Assembly (NCBI GenBank): GCA_964036275.1
Contig: OZ038435.1
Span: 24,151,581 to 24,215,580 of the forward strand
Direction: 5' to 3'
Source: Litoditis marina
Lineage: Eukaryota; Nematoda; Chromadorea; Rhabditida; Rhabditidae
DNA length: 64,000 nt
The position numbers and the translations under genes are program-made. The notes beneath the pieces are model-generated. The model ran no database searches, was not told where the DNA came from, and saw nothing but the letters and a program-made list of their open reading frames with translations. Shown one piece after another: positions 21,349-38,048 of this stretch. Each line of letters opens with the position of its first letter. The first letter of the stretch is position 1.

Positions 21349-24300
21349 CTTCTTCCTCTGAGCCTGAGTGGGCAGCCACCTGTAGCGGTGTGTCGGTGTA
21401 TGCTCTCTCTCTGTGCCCCTCTGTGGGCGTCAGTTGTCGCCGGGCGGCCTTGTCGTCCGTCGCTCGCCCATCATAGTCGCTAATTCGAACACGGCCCTGC
21501 CTGTCGAGAGAAGAGTAGAAAGAGATGAGTGTAACAGGTCAGTCAGTGTAGACACACACACTTGATTAATGACAGCACACGCGGCCACTCGGCCAAATGA
21601 TTAACAAGGCCTGGCAAAAACACGGGTTTTCAAGGGCTGGTCAAGATTTGGAAACACTTGAATGAATGAGTTTTGGTATTACAGATGGAAGAATATCCCA
21701 ACATTCGCGGCATTTTGACCAATTATTTCATGTTCGTCCGAAGTTTTGACCAAAGTTTAGTGGAGAGAGTATGTGTGTTGACGGCACAAGAATGTTATCT
21801 AGTTCTCTTTGTTATTCTTCCCCACTTCATCCAGTTTAAATGCTAATTATCTTCTCACTTGTTTCCCCTACTCGGCATACAATGTGATTAGTTAGACAGC
21901 GTGGCAGAGTGCATGTCGGAGTGAGAGAGCGCAGACATTCTCCCGGAGGCTCCAATTTGGCGCCCCAACTTGTGGAATTGAGCAGAATTAGGCGGTGATA
22001 GGCTGTTAATTGAGCTGTCTCTGAGGACGTGTCGCGGCTACGGTCACGCAGTAGCGCTTTCCTTTGTGGGACTACGGTATTTGTCCCGGGAGACCGCCCA
22101 ACGTTCGTGATCGAGCACATTCATCACCCTAGATAGTATGTAAAGTGTTCAGGACCAGTGGCTGTTTAGTTGTTTTACCCCTCCGAACTTTCCATATAAC
22201 TGTGAACACAAAATGGCGTCAGAGTTTACTCGGGTAAAACTTGATGAAACTTCAGCAGGCGTTTCTTAGGTACCGTACGCCGGAATTTCTGATGTGTTTG
22301 ACTTGTTCACGTGTACGGTGTACACGTGACTATCTATGTAAAAAACTTCAGCAGGCGTAACTTCAGCAGGCGTTTCTTAGGTACTGCTCAGACAGAACCT
22401 CGGGGAGTTAGAGTGGTACTTAAGGGGGCGGGACTTATCAAAATTCGGAATGGAAAACTGTTTTGCTAAAAATAGGCAGTAAGAGGGGGACAACAAAATC
22501 TGGCACTTAGAGGGGTACATAAGACGCGGGCTGTAATGTACACCGAAACAGAACAGTCACTGATGTGCGCTTCGTGTAAAACAGTTAGTGAGTTTCGTTC
22601 CGCACATGTGTGCCGAGTTCGAGTTCGCCCAGTGCCAAAAATTTTGCCCGTGACCTATTTTAACTGTAACATAGGAAATCTCGCAGTTAGAGGGGTAGGT
22701 GGAGGGGAGTTCGTTACCGCAACGCGCTGGCCCTAATTTCCCACGGCTAAGTCCCGGATTTTCCACGACCAACTCTCCCCACTTTTGTCATTGTGTACGC
22801 CGGAATTTTCTTAGGTACTGTACGCCGGAATTTCTGATGTGTTTGACTTGTTCACGTGTACACGTGACTATCTATGTAACTAGTAGTACACTGATGACTA
22901 GGTGTGACTGTTGGCAGCCCTCCGGTGGTTCTTCTCACTTTTCGGCGGACGACTGGCGACGCGGCTGTCCCCCTCTTCCCTCTTTCATGGCACATCATAT
23001 CTCACGAAATGACACACAAACAACTTTTCACTGCGGGTGCCAAATGGATACAGTATACCTCCCACGATGAATGGCGCTGTTTTCACGGAGCTCCAACCTG
23101 ACATAACATCTTGTTTTACCTAGCTGATTTCCAGTATGAATGGATGTAGAGGATTACGGTGTCCCCCCAGTGAATAGAAGTTTGAATGAGGGTGCCAAAT
23201 TCGGCTGTCAACATCGTTTTATTATGTATGCAGGGAGGCAGCGCTGTATTTTCGTTTTTTTTGGGTGAATTGTTTTTTGGGCGAATTGTAGAGAGTTGGA
23301 AAGAGAATTAGAGTTAGAGAGAAGGTAGAGTAGTAGCGAGCTCCTGACTAATCCCCCCCCCCCCTCTTCGCCCTGATAGAAGAAATAGAGAGAGAGAGAA
23401 AGAGAGATAGCCAGAAGCAGTGTATCCGTTTCGAATTCGTATCACCCATCTGGGTGGTGTTTGTGAAGGGCGCACTGAGACATATGTTCACACATGGTCC
23501 TGCCCGCGCAAGACAGCACTCAAATGAGGTCATTTCGACCAAATTATAATAGGGAACCGAAAAAAAGAAACAGAGTGGCTGATTCAATTAGAGACTGTAT
23601 TATTTTCTCCGCGTCTCTCTGTTCCTCATGCTATTTCGTATCGCCCCAGCCGTCCCGACCCCTACCAGTCAGCGCTCGATTACCGCGTTGGCGAGTAAGT
23701 TCGATTGATTATCATCTCAACCAGTTGGCACGCGATGTAATGCAAAATGACAGTAGCCACTTTTATCATCTTCTGTGTTAATAGGAAATGGGTGTTGAAA
23801 ACATGACTGGGAATCGGAAGTAGTTATACACCATACACCTGAAACTTGGGGTGTAACTATTATTAATATTTAGTATTAGATAGTTAATTTCCCATTTAAA
23901 TTGCTTATTGTTCAATTGCAGCCCTTCATCCTCAACTGCTGTCCACGGATGAGTATTTGGTGTCAGTACTTTCGCCACTCGCCGACGCTGCCGACGAATA
24001 TGGTTAGTTTGGGAATTCGTTGAAAAAGTACTGTTAGATCATTTGAAACATTTAAAGGACTGACAAACCGTAACCCTCATAGAAGAACATCAGTATGAAA
24101 TTTTGGGATTGTTCCAGTTTCTATCAACTGTTCACGTGTTGTGGAGTTATCTACAGTCAGAGTGTCAACAAGAACCCTCACACAGCTCATGTGATGATAT
24201 CGCACGCGTGGCAACTATTGAAATGTGTATTTGTTCTATTAAACATGGTATGTTTTGTGTATTCAGATGACGAGGAGATGCAGAAACTACCGCTGCGCCT

Positions 24301-25708
24301 ACAGTATTTCGAGGGAGAACGTGAGAAATCGGCCATAATTAGACAGAAACTCATTGAGGCCCTCTATCAGGCAAGTTGTTCAAAATGTGTTAATAGTGAT
24401 AGTGTTCATCTCCCTCGTTCCCTTCAATTCCTCTCGTTTTTTCCATTCCCGAATCTTCATGTTTTCATTATTGACAGTTATAAAACCAGCTTTAAAGAAG
24501 GACGATTATGTGGTCCAATCGCAACGCTTCAGTCGTTTAAACTGCAATGCATTTTTCAATTGCAGTTTAAAGGACCGATGACACGGGATTGGTCCACACA
24601 ATCGTCCTGCTTCAACTAAAAATTTATGGTACCAACTACTAAAATCACCGCATACACTAGTCGGCTCGGTTAGTGGTTCCAAAAGTACAACAAATTACTC
24701 GTGTGAAAGTTGGTCGAATGGCATTCTGTGTTTCATTCCCTTCCCCCACCCGACACCCGTCGTTCCTGCTCAAAGTGTCTCTGTTTCTGCTCTAACTCGC
24801 TCTAATGCGACGACGATTCGTTTTGCAAACACGACTCGTCGCCTTTTTCTACTCTCTACCCTTTCTTCTAGAGGATTTGAAATTGAGAAGGGTTGAAGAC
24901 GGAGAATGGCTCGGTTATCTGAAATTAAACTTTAAACAGAAGAACAAATATAACGTTAAAATACGATAATCATCAAAGTTGTTGTTGCCGAGAATGTTTG
25001 TAAGAAAAAGGAGGAAATGTTCTTGTGTTGAAAAACTATGTTGTGATAGAAATCGTACAAGTTCTAGTTATTAAAGAAGAGTAATCGGAATAGAGCGTCA
25101 CAAAGCTTGAGGAATCTAGACGCCATTGAGCTAAGGTCTTCGAACATTGAGTTGTAAAATTCCCTCCATTTTCAGCTGTGTTCTACACGTGATGGTCGCG
25201 AGGCGCTGCGAAAACGCGGAGTCTACGCCCTGCTCCGTGAGCTAGACAGAGCCACCACCGAACACCCTGATCCCAATGTAAGTCTCACCTCGGACTCTCA
25301 CTAAATTGACTAAATAGCTAGAAGAATTTAAATAGTTTTTGCGAAACATGGGTGATTTTCGCGTTCACAATTATGAAATTTGAGGTATTCAGATAAAGAA
25401 CTAGCTCCGTTTTGAAGATAGTAATACCTCACATGGTTTTTATCTTGCGCTCGGACAAGTTTGCATTACCTCGTGAACATAACAAATCAAACAAATCTCC
25501 TCAACAAATCAGAATCAAATCTCCTCAACAAATCAAACGTAGTCACATAACCTTGGTTTCAATTTAGGCCCCGCCCCCGAAGATGCGTCCTCCTCAACTT
25601 TTGGCTCAGGAAGAGCACACTCTTCACGCGTTGATTGGCGTAATGATTCGCTACGAAGAGGAGATGGGAATTTCACCAAGTGTCACGTCACTGAAGGACT
25701 TGGAATGA
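15543..25708 (+). CDS. HGH1: Protein HGH1 homologue (eEF2-folding co-chaperone), 9 coding exons
   Basis: Coding exons: 15543-15628, 15805-15883, 16102-16227, 16458-16599, 18522-18716, 23922-24002, 24267-24370, 25176-25277, 25568-25708. They join to 351 residues (human HGH1 is about 390). The family is an all-helical armadillo-like protein; the yeast homologue helps the chaperonin TRiC fold elongation factor 2. Diagnostic stretches are RLLANLSRHFP, LLGYVVVNLS, DVVRNLAFE, DDEEMQKLPLRLQYF, LIEALYQLC and VYALLREL. Intron 7 needs a GC donor (CAG|GCAAGT at 24371) to keep frame and family sequence. The ATG at 15543 lies one base after a CAG; an upstream in-frame ATG at 15504 would add residues that read like an untranslated leader. 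Intron 5 is 5.2 kb and filled with repeats. The human gene identity is an inference from remembered family sequence but is strong. Confidence 0.92.
15648..15720 (+). repeat. Poly-C then (CT)n tract in HGH1 intron 1
   Basis: About 15 C are followed by an almost pure CT run to about 15710. It starts 20 bases inside the intron and serves as part of its pyrimidine-rich interior. Confidence 0.9.
16600..18521 (+). other. HGH1 intron 4, mostly unremarkable
   Basis: This is a 1.9-kb intron. The only structured part recognised is the MITE at its 3' end (18344-18521). Open frames here, such as 17198-17566, show no family resemblance. Confidence 0.7.
18344..18521. mobile_element. CCAGTAAGGTCCGA-family MITE abutting the HGH1 exon 5 acceptor
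   Basis: The left end is CCACTAAGGTGCGACTATTC and the right end TTCCGATAATTTTACTGGAGTAT. The flanks GTGTGTTT and GTCTGTTT resemble an 8-bp duplication. The right flank is the pyrimidine tract of the acceptor, so the element ends about 9 bases before exon 5. Confidence 0.65.
18717..23921 (+). other. HGH1 intron 5 (5.2 kb), repeat-rich
   Basis: It contains (CT)n tracts at 19330-19440 and 21262-21350, a (GA)n patch near 23380-23410, a C run at 23354-23364 and a duplicated segment at 22250-22340/22797-22885. No nested gene was recognised on either strand. The first (CT) block is interrupted by a CCCTCCCT-type minisatellite. Confidence 0.65.
22245..22885. repeat. Direct repeat pair around GTACGCCGGAATTT
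   Basis: A segment with TTTCTTAGGTACYGTACGCCG, GATGTGTTTGACTTGTTCACG and CGTGACTATCTATGTAA occurs at about 22262-22341 and 22808-22880. CTTCAGCAGGCGTTTCTTAG is repeated at 22250 and 22362. The first copy has an extra palindromic CACGTGTACGGTGTACACGTG. Origin unknown. Confidence 0.7.
24492..24615. mobile_element. TTAA-flanked hairpin element (copy 2) in HGH1 intron 7
   Basis: It has the same arms as copies at 14158 and 43227, with left TTAA intact and the right end degraded to TTCAA. It fills the 5' half of the GC-AG intron. Confidence 0.8.
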
Positions 25709-26154
25709 ATGGTCCATAGATTACTAATGAATTTCCGGCTTCCAATTGTTAATGATCATTTTCGTTTTTGTTATTTAAATGTGCTTGGCATTGTTCCACT
25801 TTTCCCGTACAATTGATTGTTAGTAGTTGGTGACGAATTCGTTTAGGTTCACACTGTTAAGTGGCGCGGGGGTAAATTGTCGCAGTTGTTGAGTGCGGCA
25901 GGCTGTTTGTTTCAACATTGACACATTACATGGTTAACAAGATCGATGGGGCGCGCCCGTTCACTACTCCCAAGGTTGCCTCGGCAAGCTGTGGGCACGT
26001 GGTCATCACCCTGTCCCAGTCGGCCAACTTGTAACCATGACGTGGGTCAGCCGTTGAACATCACCTGTCGTCCCTTGTTGTTATCGATTGATTGTGCATG
26101 TTTCGTACTGTTTTTAGTAGCAGTGTGGCCGTTGTTGACATTGTTATGCGAGAG

Positions 26155-26160
26155 AATAAA
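26155..26160 (+). other. Possible HGH1 poly(A) signal AATAAA
   Basis: This is the first AATAAA after the HGH1 stop codon, giving a 3'UTR of about 450 bases. No cleavage evidence. Confidence 0.35.
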
Positions 26161-26489
26161 GGGTGGTTATCTACGCACTCACACCTCCTTTGGATTACTG
26201 TAGGCTGGAGTGGTTTGCTCGCCGCAGCTAACACTTGTCTTGTCAACCATCTCACATAACAAAGCGATGCGCGCACCCTCTCGATACAACTAACGCGGAA
26301 GGCAAGAAAAGCTTACACAGATGAAGTTAGCGACACCGGGGGACGAAAATAACTCATTTTTCTGGGGGAAGAAAAGAGGAGCGAAATACAAGGGGAAAGA
26401 GAATTGTAGCAAACCTGTACTGAATCGTGAAGCGTCTTTTATTAAATACAAGAAGATATAATTATCGAAAACTGGTAAAATGAGTGTGA

Positions 26490-26696
26490 AGTCTGCGGCC
26501 GCCGGCTGGCCCGGCCCCATACCGTATTCGCCGAGATTGCGGTCAGCGGGGAGGCGGGCGGCCCCGCCCCCTTCTGCCTGGCCGACCAATCAGCGACGGC
26601 GGTGGGCGGGGCGACACGAGGCGCTCCAGTAAATACAAGTTGTGAGGTGTCAATTTCGCCAGTTGCTGCTGTCGGAGTGTGAGCGGCAGGCGTAGC
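26490..26696 (+). promoter_or_regulatory. GC-rich leader/promoter region of the T-box gene
   Basis: A CpG-dense, GC-rich block contrasts with its AT-rich surroundings and ends at the T-box start codon. It contains GGCCGCCGGCTGGCCCGG, GGGGCGGG-like boxes and one AGGTGTCA, close to a T-box half site (AGGTGTGA). Autoregulation would be speculation. Confidence 0.5.
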
Positions 26697-30597
<3,901 letters not shown>

Positions 30598-31998
30598 TCT
30601 TTTCGGTTATTAGTATCAGAAAGATCGGAGGGAATTGAATAGTACGCTATACTTTCGAATGAATCAATTTGGTTTCCCTCCGGTATTCTTCAACCGGAAA
30701 ATTGTTTGCTAGTACTAGTTCTCGGTTTGTATACATCATTTCACTTGGCAAGCAGTTTTCCAACTGTAGAAGTATATTTGAAATGTATTTTGGGGGCCAT
30801 ATAGCTCCACTCTTCAGGGTCGTTTTCAGCAGAGATTTCCACTAGTCCTAGTTATTATTTATTTTTCCGTTCCTTTATTGATCTATGACATTATTCGGGC
30901 CTTTTTTGATGTTCACAACGTTTTTCCGAGCTGTTTTAGCAAATTTCTATTGTTTTTTCGTGAGGATCGGTTTAGAGTTCAAAACCACCCTTTTTTTACT
31001 AGTTTCTCAGGCTTTTAGGTGTTAAATATGAAAACATATTTGAGTGTGAACTTTAGACCGCCGCCTCTTAGTCTGTTCACTCCATCGCAGGTTTTGTCGT
31101 AGTCGTCGAAACTTTTTCTGTGTTCTTGTACAAATCAAACCCATTCCCAGTGAAGTCATAAATATATCTATACAACTTTTTTTTCCATATCGATCCACGA
31201 CGGCAAAATATGCACATAAAACATGAGGCATGATTACCGTTCATTTATCATGTGGCCGAAAACGAACACAAATACCGGAGTGTCATCCGATTAGCCGACG
31301 GGGGATTACGGTATCCACGGGGGACGTGACGACGAAAATGACGGCAATTTGACACATTACAGTATGCCGCCAGAATTCGCACCATAACTCTGGTGGCCGT
31401 CCGCCCCGGCCAAATTAGCAGTCATAAAGCAACGCCGCAGCCGGGGGAAGTACATAAAGTGGGGCATGAAATATGGAGGGAAAGACACACCAGTACTGCC
31501 TTCAAAAGGGAACATCAAGAAAGTACGTGGAATAATCAAGCGCACGTACGTGTACGCACGTGTATAACGAACGTGAAACATAGGTGTGATAACGTAAAAA
31601 TGTACGTGGCATGTATTTAGTAGTTGGGAGAAACACAGCAGTACTGGAAGTACTGGTTTCAAGGGGAACATTATAGATATACATGTAGTACGAACGTGAA
31701 ACGTACGTGTAAACATGATCTATGTAAGATGTATTTGGTAGTATCACGTGTCTATTGGCGATGTTCTACTCAACCTGGTTTGTGTGGTTACAACATTCAC
31801 TGTGCGAAGAGTAATCACTGATTTTGTGTGACAATGGTTTCAATGACGTGTAGTTTGTACTCAACACGTTTTGGTAATCAAACTTTTATTCGTACAAACG
31901 TTCCATGATATGCTGTTGTGCTACTGGAAGTAGACTCCATCTCATGAATTGACGGCACTGAAAAAGTGAAATTGAATGCAGTAAGATCAGAATGTACG

Positions 31999-32020
31999 AC
32001 AGAGAGAGAGAGAGGGGAAT

Positions 32021-32053
<33 letters not shown>

Positions 32054-32193
32054 GGGAATGAGAGAGAAAGAGAGAGTGTGTGGATGGAAGAGAGAGAGAG
32101 AGAGACAGAGAGAGAGAGAGAGAAAGCGGGAGAGGGGGGGGAAGGGAGAGAGATAGGGAGAAAGAGAGAGAGAGAAGAGAAAGAGAGAGTAAC

Positions 32194-32226
<33 letters not shown>

Positions 32227-32454
32227 GGAAGAGAGGGGTTTGTCAGCGTGTCAACAGATGAGTGCCGTTGTCTGATATCATTCCCTGTTTCGTGGAGATA
32301 ATCAGCGCCTCGCCGGAAAGTGTTCAAAGCAAACAGAAAATGGGCGAAATGACAAGAGAAGCGACATGATCTCGATACACAAATAACAGGGATTCATGGG
32401 GGGGGGGGGATGCATGGTAAGGCCTCAGAGGGATATAGATAGAAAAGAAACCGA

Positions 32455-32533
<79 letters not shown>
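31999..32533. repeat. (GA)n tracts downstream of the T-box gene
   Basis: Two long, interrupted GA blocks (31999-32232 and 32450-32533) are separated by unique sequence and a G run at 32399. A 38-base phrase containing GAGGGGAATGAGAGAGAAAG is duplicated within the first block. They create long Ser-Leu or Arg-Glu open frames that are not genes. Confidence 0.9.
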
Positions 32534-32536
<3 letters not shown>

Positions 32537-33142
32537 AAAGAAGTTCAGTAATCCACCCAGTGAAGCCCGAACTATTTCTGTGAATGCAAGATTTTCCTTC
32601 TCATCCGGCCCATGTTCGTTATACGGACGGTACCAAACTGTTTCCGGCCCCGTGTTTACATATGTTTAGTGCTTGTATATCTAGTCTATCTGCTTCATCC
32701 ACTTGACCTTATTGGTCGAGGGGGGCGGCCACACCGCCACAGGTAGCTGAGCACAAATCTACATATTAGCCGAGATCAGTGGAAGAGACGGAGGTAAACA
32801 ATGCTTGGAGAGAGAGAGAGGGGGGGAGATGTGAAAAAGAAAGAGAGAAAGGGAAAGAGAGAGGGAGAGAAAGAAAGTGGGGGCGGGCGGAGGGGGAAGA
32901 GAGACAGCCTGAGAACAAAAATTTGTATATGACTAAAGTAAAACTATACAAAATCACATCTTCCTTTGTATGAAGATGCTTGACAATGTCGAAAAGTTAT
33001 TTAGTGCATACTTGTAATAGATAATAGAAAGAGATAATAGAAACAGGCTGCAATTAGTATATGATCAGCTGTCCTTCTGGCAATGTACACAGTGTAGCTA
33101 CACGCAGCTAAACAGCGCCAAATCAGGGGGGGGGGGGGGGGG

Positions 33143-33379
33143 TATAGTTCGTTTCATTCCCACTGAGACCCACTGGGCATCGTGCCAAGATTTTTGGAGG
33201 ACCATTTCTAAGAGCGAACATAAGTATTCTGAGAAAAAATTTCGTTCACGTGTTCTTATGATACTGGACAACCGCTAACAGAGATTTTCAGTTTTTTGAA
33301 AAACTTCAAAGTGGTGAAAAATAGCCTGCGAAGTGCATTGACACGCTGCCAAGTCTCAGTGGGAATGACAGAAACTATA
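33143..33379. mobile_element. CATTCCCACTGAGAC-family element (copy 2)
   Basis: The ends TATAGTTCGTTTCATTCCC and GGGAATGACAGAAACTATA are inverted; next inward are GGGCATCGTGCCAA and the inverse ACACGCTGCCAAG. It directly follows a 17-base G run. Confidence 0.8.
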
Positions 33380-35501
33380 CTTTCCATTGAATATTCAGTT
33401 GTCATTATGTGTGATCTACGTGAACGTAATGCCTCGATGGCGAGACATCTACAGATGTTCAAAATCTTTTTTTTTCTCGCTTCACTTCTCTCCCTCTCCC
33501 TACCTTTCCGTATCATCCCTGTTTACCTCTCTCTCCTTCTATCCCCCCCTCTCTTTCTTTCTCCCTCTCTCTCCCTTCCTCTCCGTATCTTCCCTGTTCA
33601 CCTCTTTCTCTCCTTCTGTCCCCATCTCTCTCTCTATCCTTCTGTCCCTCTCCTCTCTCTCCTTCTATCCCCCTCTCTCTTTCTCTCTCCCTCTCTCTCC
33701 CTTCCTCTCCGTATCCTCCCTGTTCACCTCTCTCTCTATTCAGGGTGGTGATGGCCTGTCACCCCGGCTGTCGCCAATTATGATCCGGCGGCCGCACTCC
33801 ATTCCGGGGTTTGATTTATGGCGCCCGCCTACAGTATCCACTTATTCTCAACTACGACACCAGACCCTTAAGGGGGCCGATTAGACAAGAAAAGTGAAGA
33901 GAAAGGGAGAAGTGATCTGGAATTCCGTCCGGCAGGAAGTGGCCACAGAGAGCGAGGAAACGGGGCATGAGAGAGAGAGAGAGAGAGTGAGTGAGGAAGA
34001 GAGAGAGAGGGGGGGGAGAGAGAGAAATAGAGAGTTGCACAGTAATAGAATGATGATGAAGATACAAGTAGAAGTGTCGATGACATGACAATTAACGGAA
34101 TGAGCGGGGGAGCCAAGAATCTCAGAATTAGGGGAATCAAAGTGACGTCACATACTATAATGTGTTTTTCTCCTGAACTGCATTTTCTCTCTCATCACTA
34201 GATCCCAAGTTGATTTTCTCTCGCTTCCCGCCTCTCTCCATATTTCCCGTCTCTCGCCGACTGCCAGGTAGCCGTGTCTAATCATCGGTCGACCCTCACC
34301 TAATCCTCCACAAATGCTGTCTTGGAGGCGTTTGCCTCGACACGTCAACAAATGCATAATCTTTCTCTCTCTATCTCTCGCTCTCTTTCTCTTCACCTCC
34401 ATCCCTCCCCCCTCTCTCTATCTCTTCCTCTTTCTCTTTCTCTCTGTCCTCTCTCGCCTGCCACCTCTCCGCCGTCCTTCCTGATCCTTATCTCTGAACC
34501 TGCCTTCCCATAAACTACCTCATTCCACCAGAAATAACTACCGTTCCCCATAAAACACGAAAAGGAACGCTCCACTTGATGAGGTTCTCACCGACTCTGA
34601 AATGTTTTTCATAGTTACACAAATTAGGAACCATCAAACGGAGATTCTTTTGTAGTTTGCTCACAAAAACACGTTTAGTGCTCGTTCTGCAAGTGAGTTC
34701 AATTACATAGTAGGTTGTTATGGAGCACATAGCACTCATACTCTAAAAACTGTAGCAAGGAATCAAACACTTCAACTTTTCACCACAGCGGTGTCACAGG
34801 CCGTAGAGTTATAATACCGGACTAGCAATATATTTGGCAGTATTGCTGGTAGTTTCACTAAGAACTGTACAAAGTAGGTCTAAACATGGGGTAAGTGGTT
34901 CGGTCCTTATTATCCATTTTCCAATACAGTTCTCACGTGAGGTAAAATTGAAACCACTTCTGAGTGGAGGGACTCTCAAAAAACAAAACCAGAAATCATG
35001 TCTATCCTCTGCTTCAAAATTCACTATTATGTCCGATTCTGCATCAAACTCGAAGTTTTGATATAGTCGCCATTTTCCCCATAAAGACAGCAGAGGGTTC
35101 AATTGATTGAGCGAGCTTGATTATCTGCCAGCAGTTTAGAGAGTGAGTAGATCAATGATACGCAGACGAACTGGCCGCTCGCCAAACCCCCTCCCATACA
35201 AAATCGATGGTACGGGGTCCACAACGGTTTGACAAATCCTATATTGTATGTTTTCACAGTTGGTGAAAAATTTATACCAAGCAGTGCAGCCTGTACTCCC
35301 AAACGTAAGTTCTACTAGTTAGTGGAGATGACGTAAAACGCGGCATTTGGTGGCCGGTTTCGCCACGACGTCGCGTATTCTGTTTCAGTCAATTTCCGCG
35401 CCTGTCCTGGCAAAGCGTTCCGACTAATTTGGCCACTGTTTACCCTCGACTGCTGGTCGCACTAGGGTCTGGAAGGGGTTGGCACATGAAGTTGTTAAAA
35501 C

Positions 35502-35740
35502 TATATAGTGCACACCATTCCTACTGAGATTCCTACCGTAACCTTACAAACTTTCCTAAAGCTGGTGTGGAGCTGAACATTTAGTTCATCGAAACTCCTC
35601 TCGTATACTTACTGTACCTGAGAACGGGAAGGAGGTGCGGAAACTTTTCATTTTTTTTCGATCATAAGTAATTGAGAAAAACGGTTGCAAGTTTCGTAAT
35701 CCTACTGTAGGAGTCTCAGTAGGAATGAAAAGGACTATAC
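35502..35740. mobile_element. CATTCCCACTGAGAC-family element (copy 3)
   Basis: TATATAGTGCACACCATTCC at the left is matched by GGAATGAAAAGGACTATA at the right, with CTACTGAGAT and GTCTCAGTAG next inward. The interior differs from other copies, as expected for non-autonomous elements. Confidence 0.7.
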
Positions 35741-38048
35741 CTATCGATAGGACAATGAAATATATCGCCTTATTTTTGTTCTAATGTGTTTGTAGTTTTA
35801 TACTAGTTGAAGGCTTAGCCACGGTTCCCGCAGCCAGAATAAAATCATCATCAAATGCTAATATGAGACCGAGCTTTCAGTTTGAGAACGTTAAGTACGG
35901 GCTTCTATCAACGTTCACTCAACGTTTCGAACACATTGCAGTTCAAAAACATTCAATATGAAAGCGTACAGATGTGGACGTTTTCCACGTTGAGTACATA
36001 CGCGCGGCTTGGTTTTATTGAGTTCCAGTGCTATAGAAAGTGACAATATCGGAGTTGTAGATTGATCGCCAGACAGCAGCCATGCTCAATATTCGAGTGG
36101 AAAACAGTGGGATCAAACTACAAAGACAGAATGGAACAAAATTTTCAGTTTGGTTTCCAGAGAGCACCTCCTATATGTGTGCTCCAGTGCTATATGTGCT
36201 ACAGTGCTATCGATGGAAGTACGGTGGTTCCGGGGTGCGAGTCTCGACGTGTTTCGTAGAGGTGACGCTTGTTTGTTCTTTGGCAGCAAATAAGGCGACT
36301 TGTGCCACGCATTTGAAATCGGATACGGTAGGGGTAGAGGATTGGAAAGATTAGCGAGGCAAGGGGTATAGGGTGACAAAGTGACAGAAATAGCACGGAG
36401 GCATGAGACGGACTAATGCGAGGAAAGGGGAAAAGAAGATAAGAGAAGGAAAAAAGAAAAAAGAAGAGGTAGACAAAGTTGGAGAAGAACAAAAGCAGGG
36501 AAGCGAAACAAAGGTAGAGCGTTCTATTTTTTGGAAGCATTATTTGTGAGTACAAAGGAACCCGCGTTAATTTCTTCTAGCAAAAAAAGATCTGGTGAAC
36601 TGCCGAAGTTCAACATTGACCTTTTCGGGTGTATGGGGTGCATTTGGATAATAACTGCGATTTGAATGGTATCCTTACTCAAAATGTTTCATAAACAAAG
36701 TAGTTGAACCAGAACCAGTAGTTGGTTCGTGCCAAAGTGAAGTGGTCGGCTGAGCTTCACCCGGACCCTGAAAACTTCCCATCAGCTGTTGACTTCTCGG
36801 TGAACTTCTCACACGTGACGTTATCAATTAGTTGTATCAAAAATGACCGGGGAAAAACATAGTCGTCCTTATTTACTTTCCATCCCCTCCTTCAGATGCA
36901 AGTTTCTAGCGTTATATTGAAGTTCTGCAGTCAAGGAACTATGCGTTAACTAAAGAACTATGACCGATTCAGTCTCAACATTGTTTGAACAGTTTTATGA
37001 GCTCCTGTTACTCCGGGTGCATTTGGATAATAACTGCAATTTGAATGGTATTCGCGCGGGAGTCTCGGGTATGGTTGAAATAAGTCATCAATCCAGATGA
37101 CTGATATGACATTGTTCCCGAATGGGTTACGGTAGGTGACAGGGACATGTGGCGGCAGGTTGAAAGGACGCCGAAACAGCGCTCATTAAGAATTGACAAT
37201 CGGGGCAAGAACAGGGGCAGCTCGGATTTCATGTTGGAAGACACCTGGAACATCAGACATTAAACGGGCCTGGGGGTGAGAGAAGATAGAGAGATAGAGA
37301 GGGGGAGAAAGAGAAGAGAGAGAGAGAAATAGAGAGAAAGAAAGACGAGAATTAGGAGAGAGAGAGGTTCTGAACAGAAGAGATAGCCAGACACGTAGAG
37401 AAACTACCCACTCGGCCCCATATCGCAGCCAATTTGATTGTATCTGACAGCGAACGCGTGTGCTTTGCAAATTGCGATTGGAGCACAGTTGGCGGCAGAT
37501 CTCAAACAGAAGCCATAAACACGAGACCGAACCAGTCCATTAATCGGTCGAATGAGGTTAGGCCGAACCATGACCCAAGAAGGGAAACTAGAGAAACTAT
37601 TTTATGTTTCATGTAATTGTGCACTCTCATAGTATGAGTTTACCTGGTAACCTATGAAATTGTTAGTTCCTGTCTGTATTTTGATTTGACCCAATTTGTT
37701 TTGATATACATAGTTTCGTTATCTTTAACTTGTTTAATAAATTCTGATAACCATCTCGCTCCGGAACGCAAGAAAAGCTATAACATCGTTTTAACGTGAT
37801 CGAAGACGTGAAACATCAGTTCACTTCAAAGTTCACCGAATGCCTCAAGATGGTCGAAATTGTCAAAGCCTGGAGAGTAGTTCACTCAAAAACAGCGTAT
37901 TCCTAGAAACCAGCTGAAAAGATTGTTCCGTGGTGGCGGGGGTATTTTCGAACCATCCCACCCCATCACCTGGTCATAAACTGTATCCTCATTGTTTCCG
38001 TGACAATTCCGCCACCACGGCCACCTGTGTTTTACAACTGAATAAGTG

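Noticed and set aside
24095..24619. 174-codon frame over HGH1 exon 7
   Set aside because: Only the middle matches HGH1; the ends are intron, and the frame runs through the acceptor and the GC donor.
31878..32327. Long Ser-Leu-rich frames here and at 33296-33884, 29238-29922, 27299-27562, 54090-54503
   Set aside because: They are translations of (CT)n/(GA)n microsatellites.
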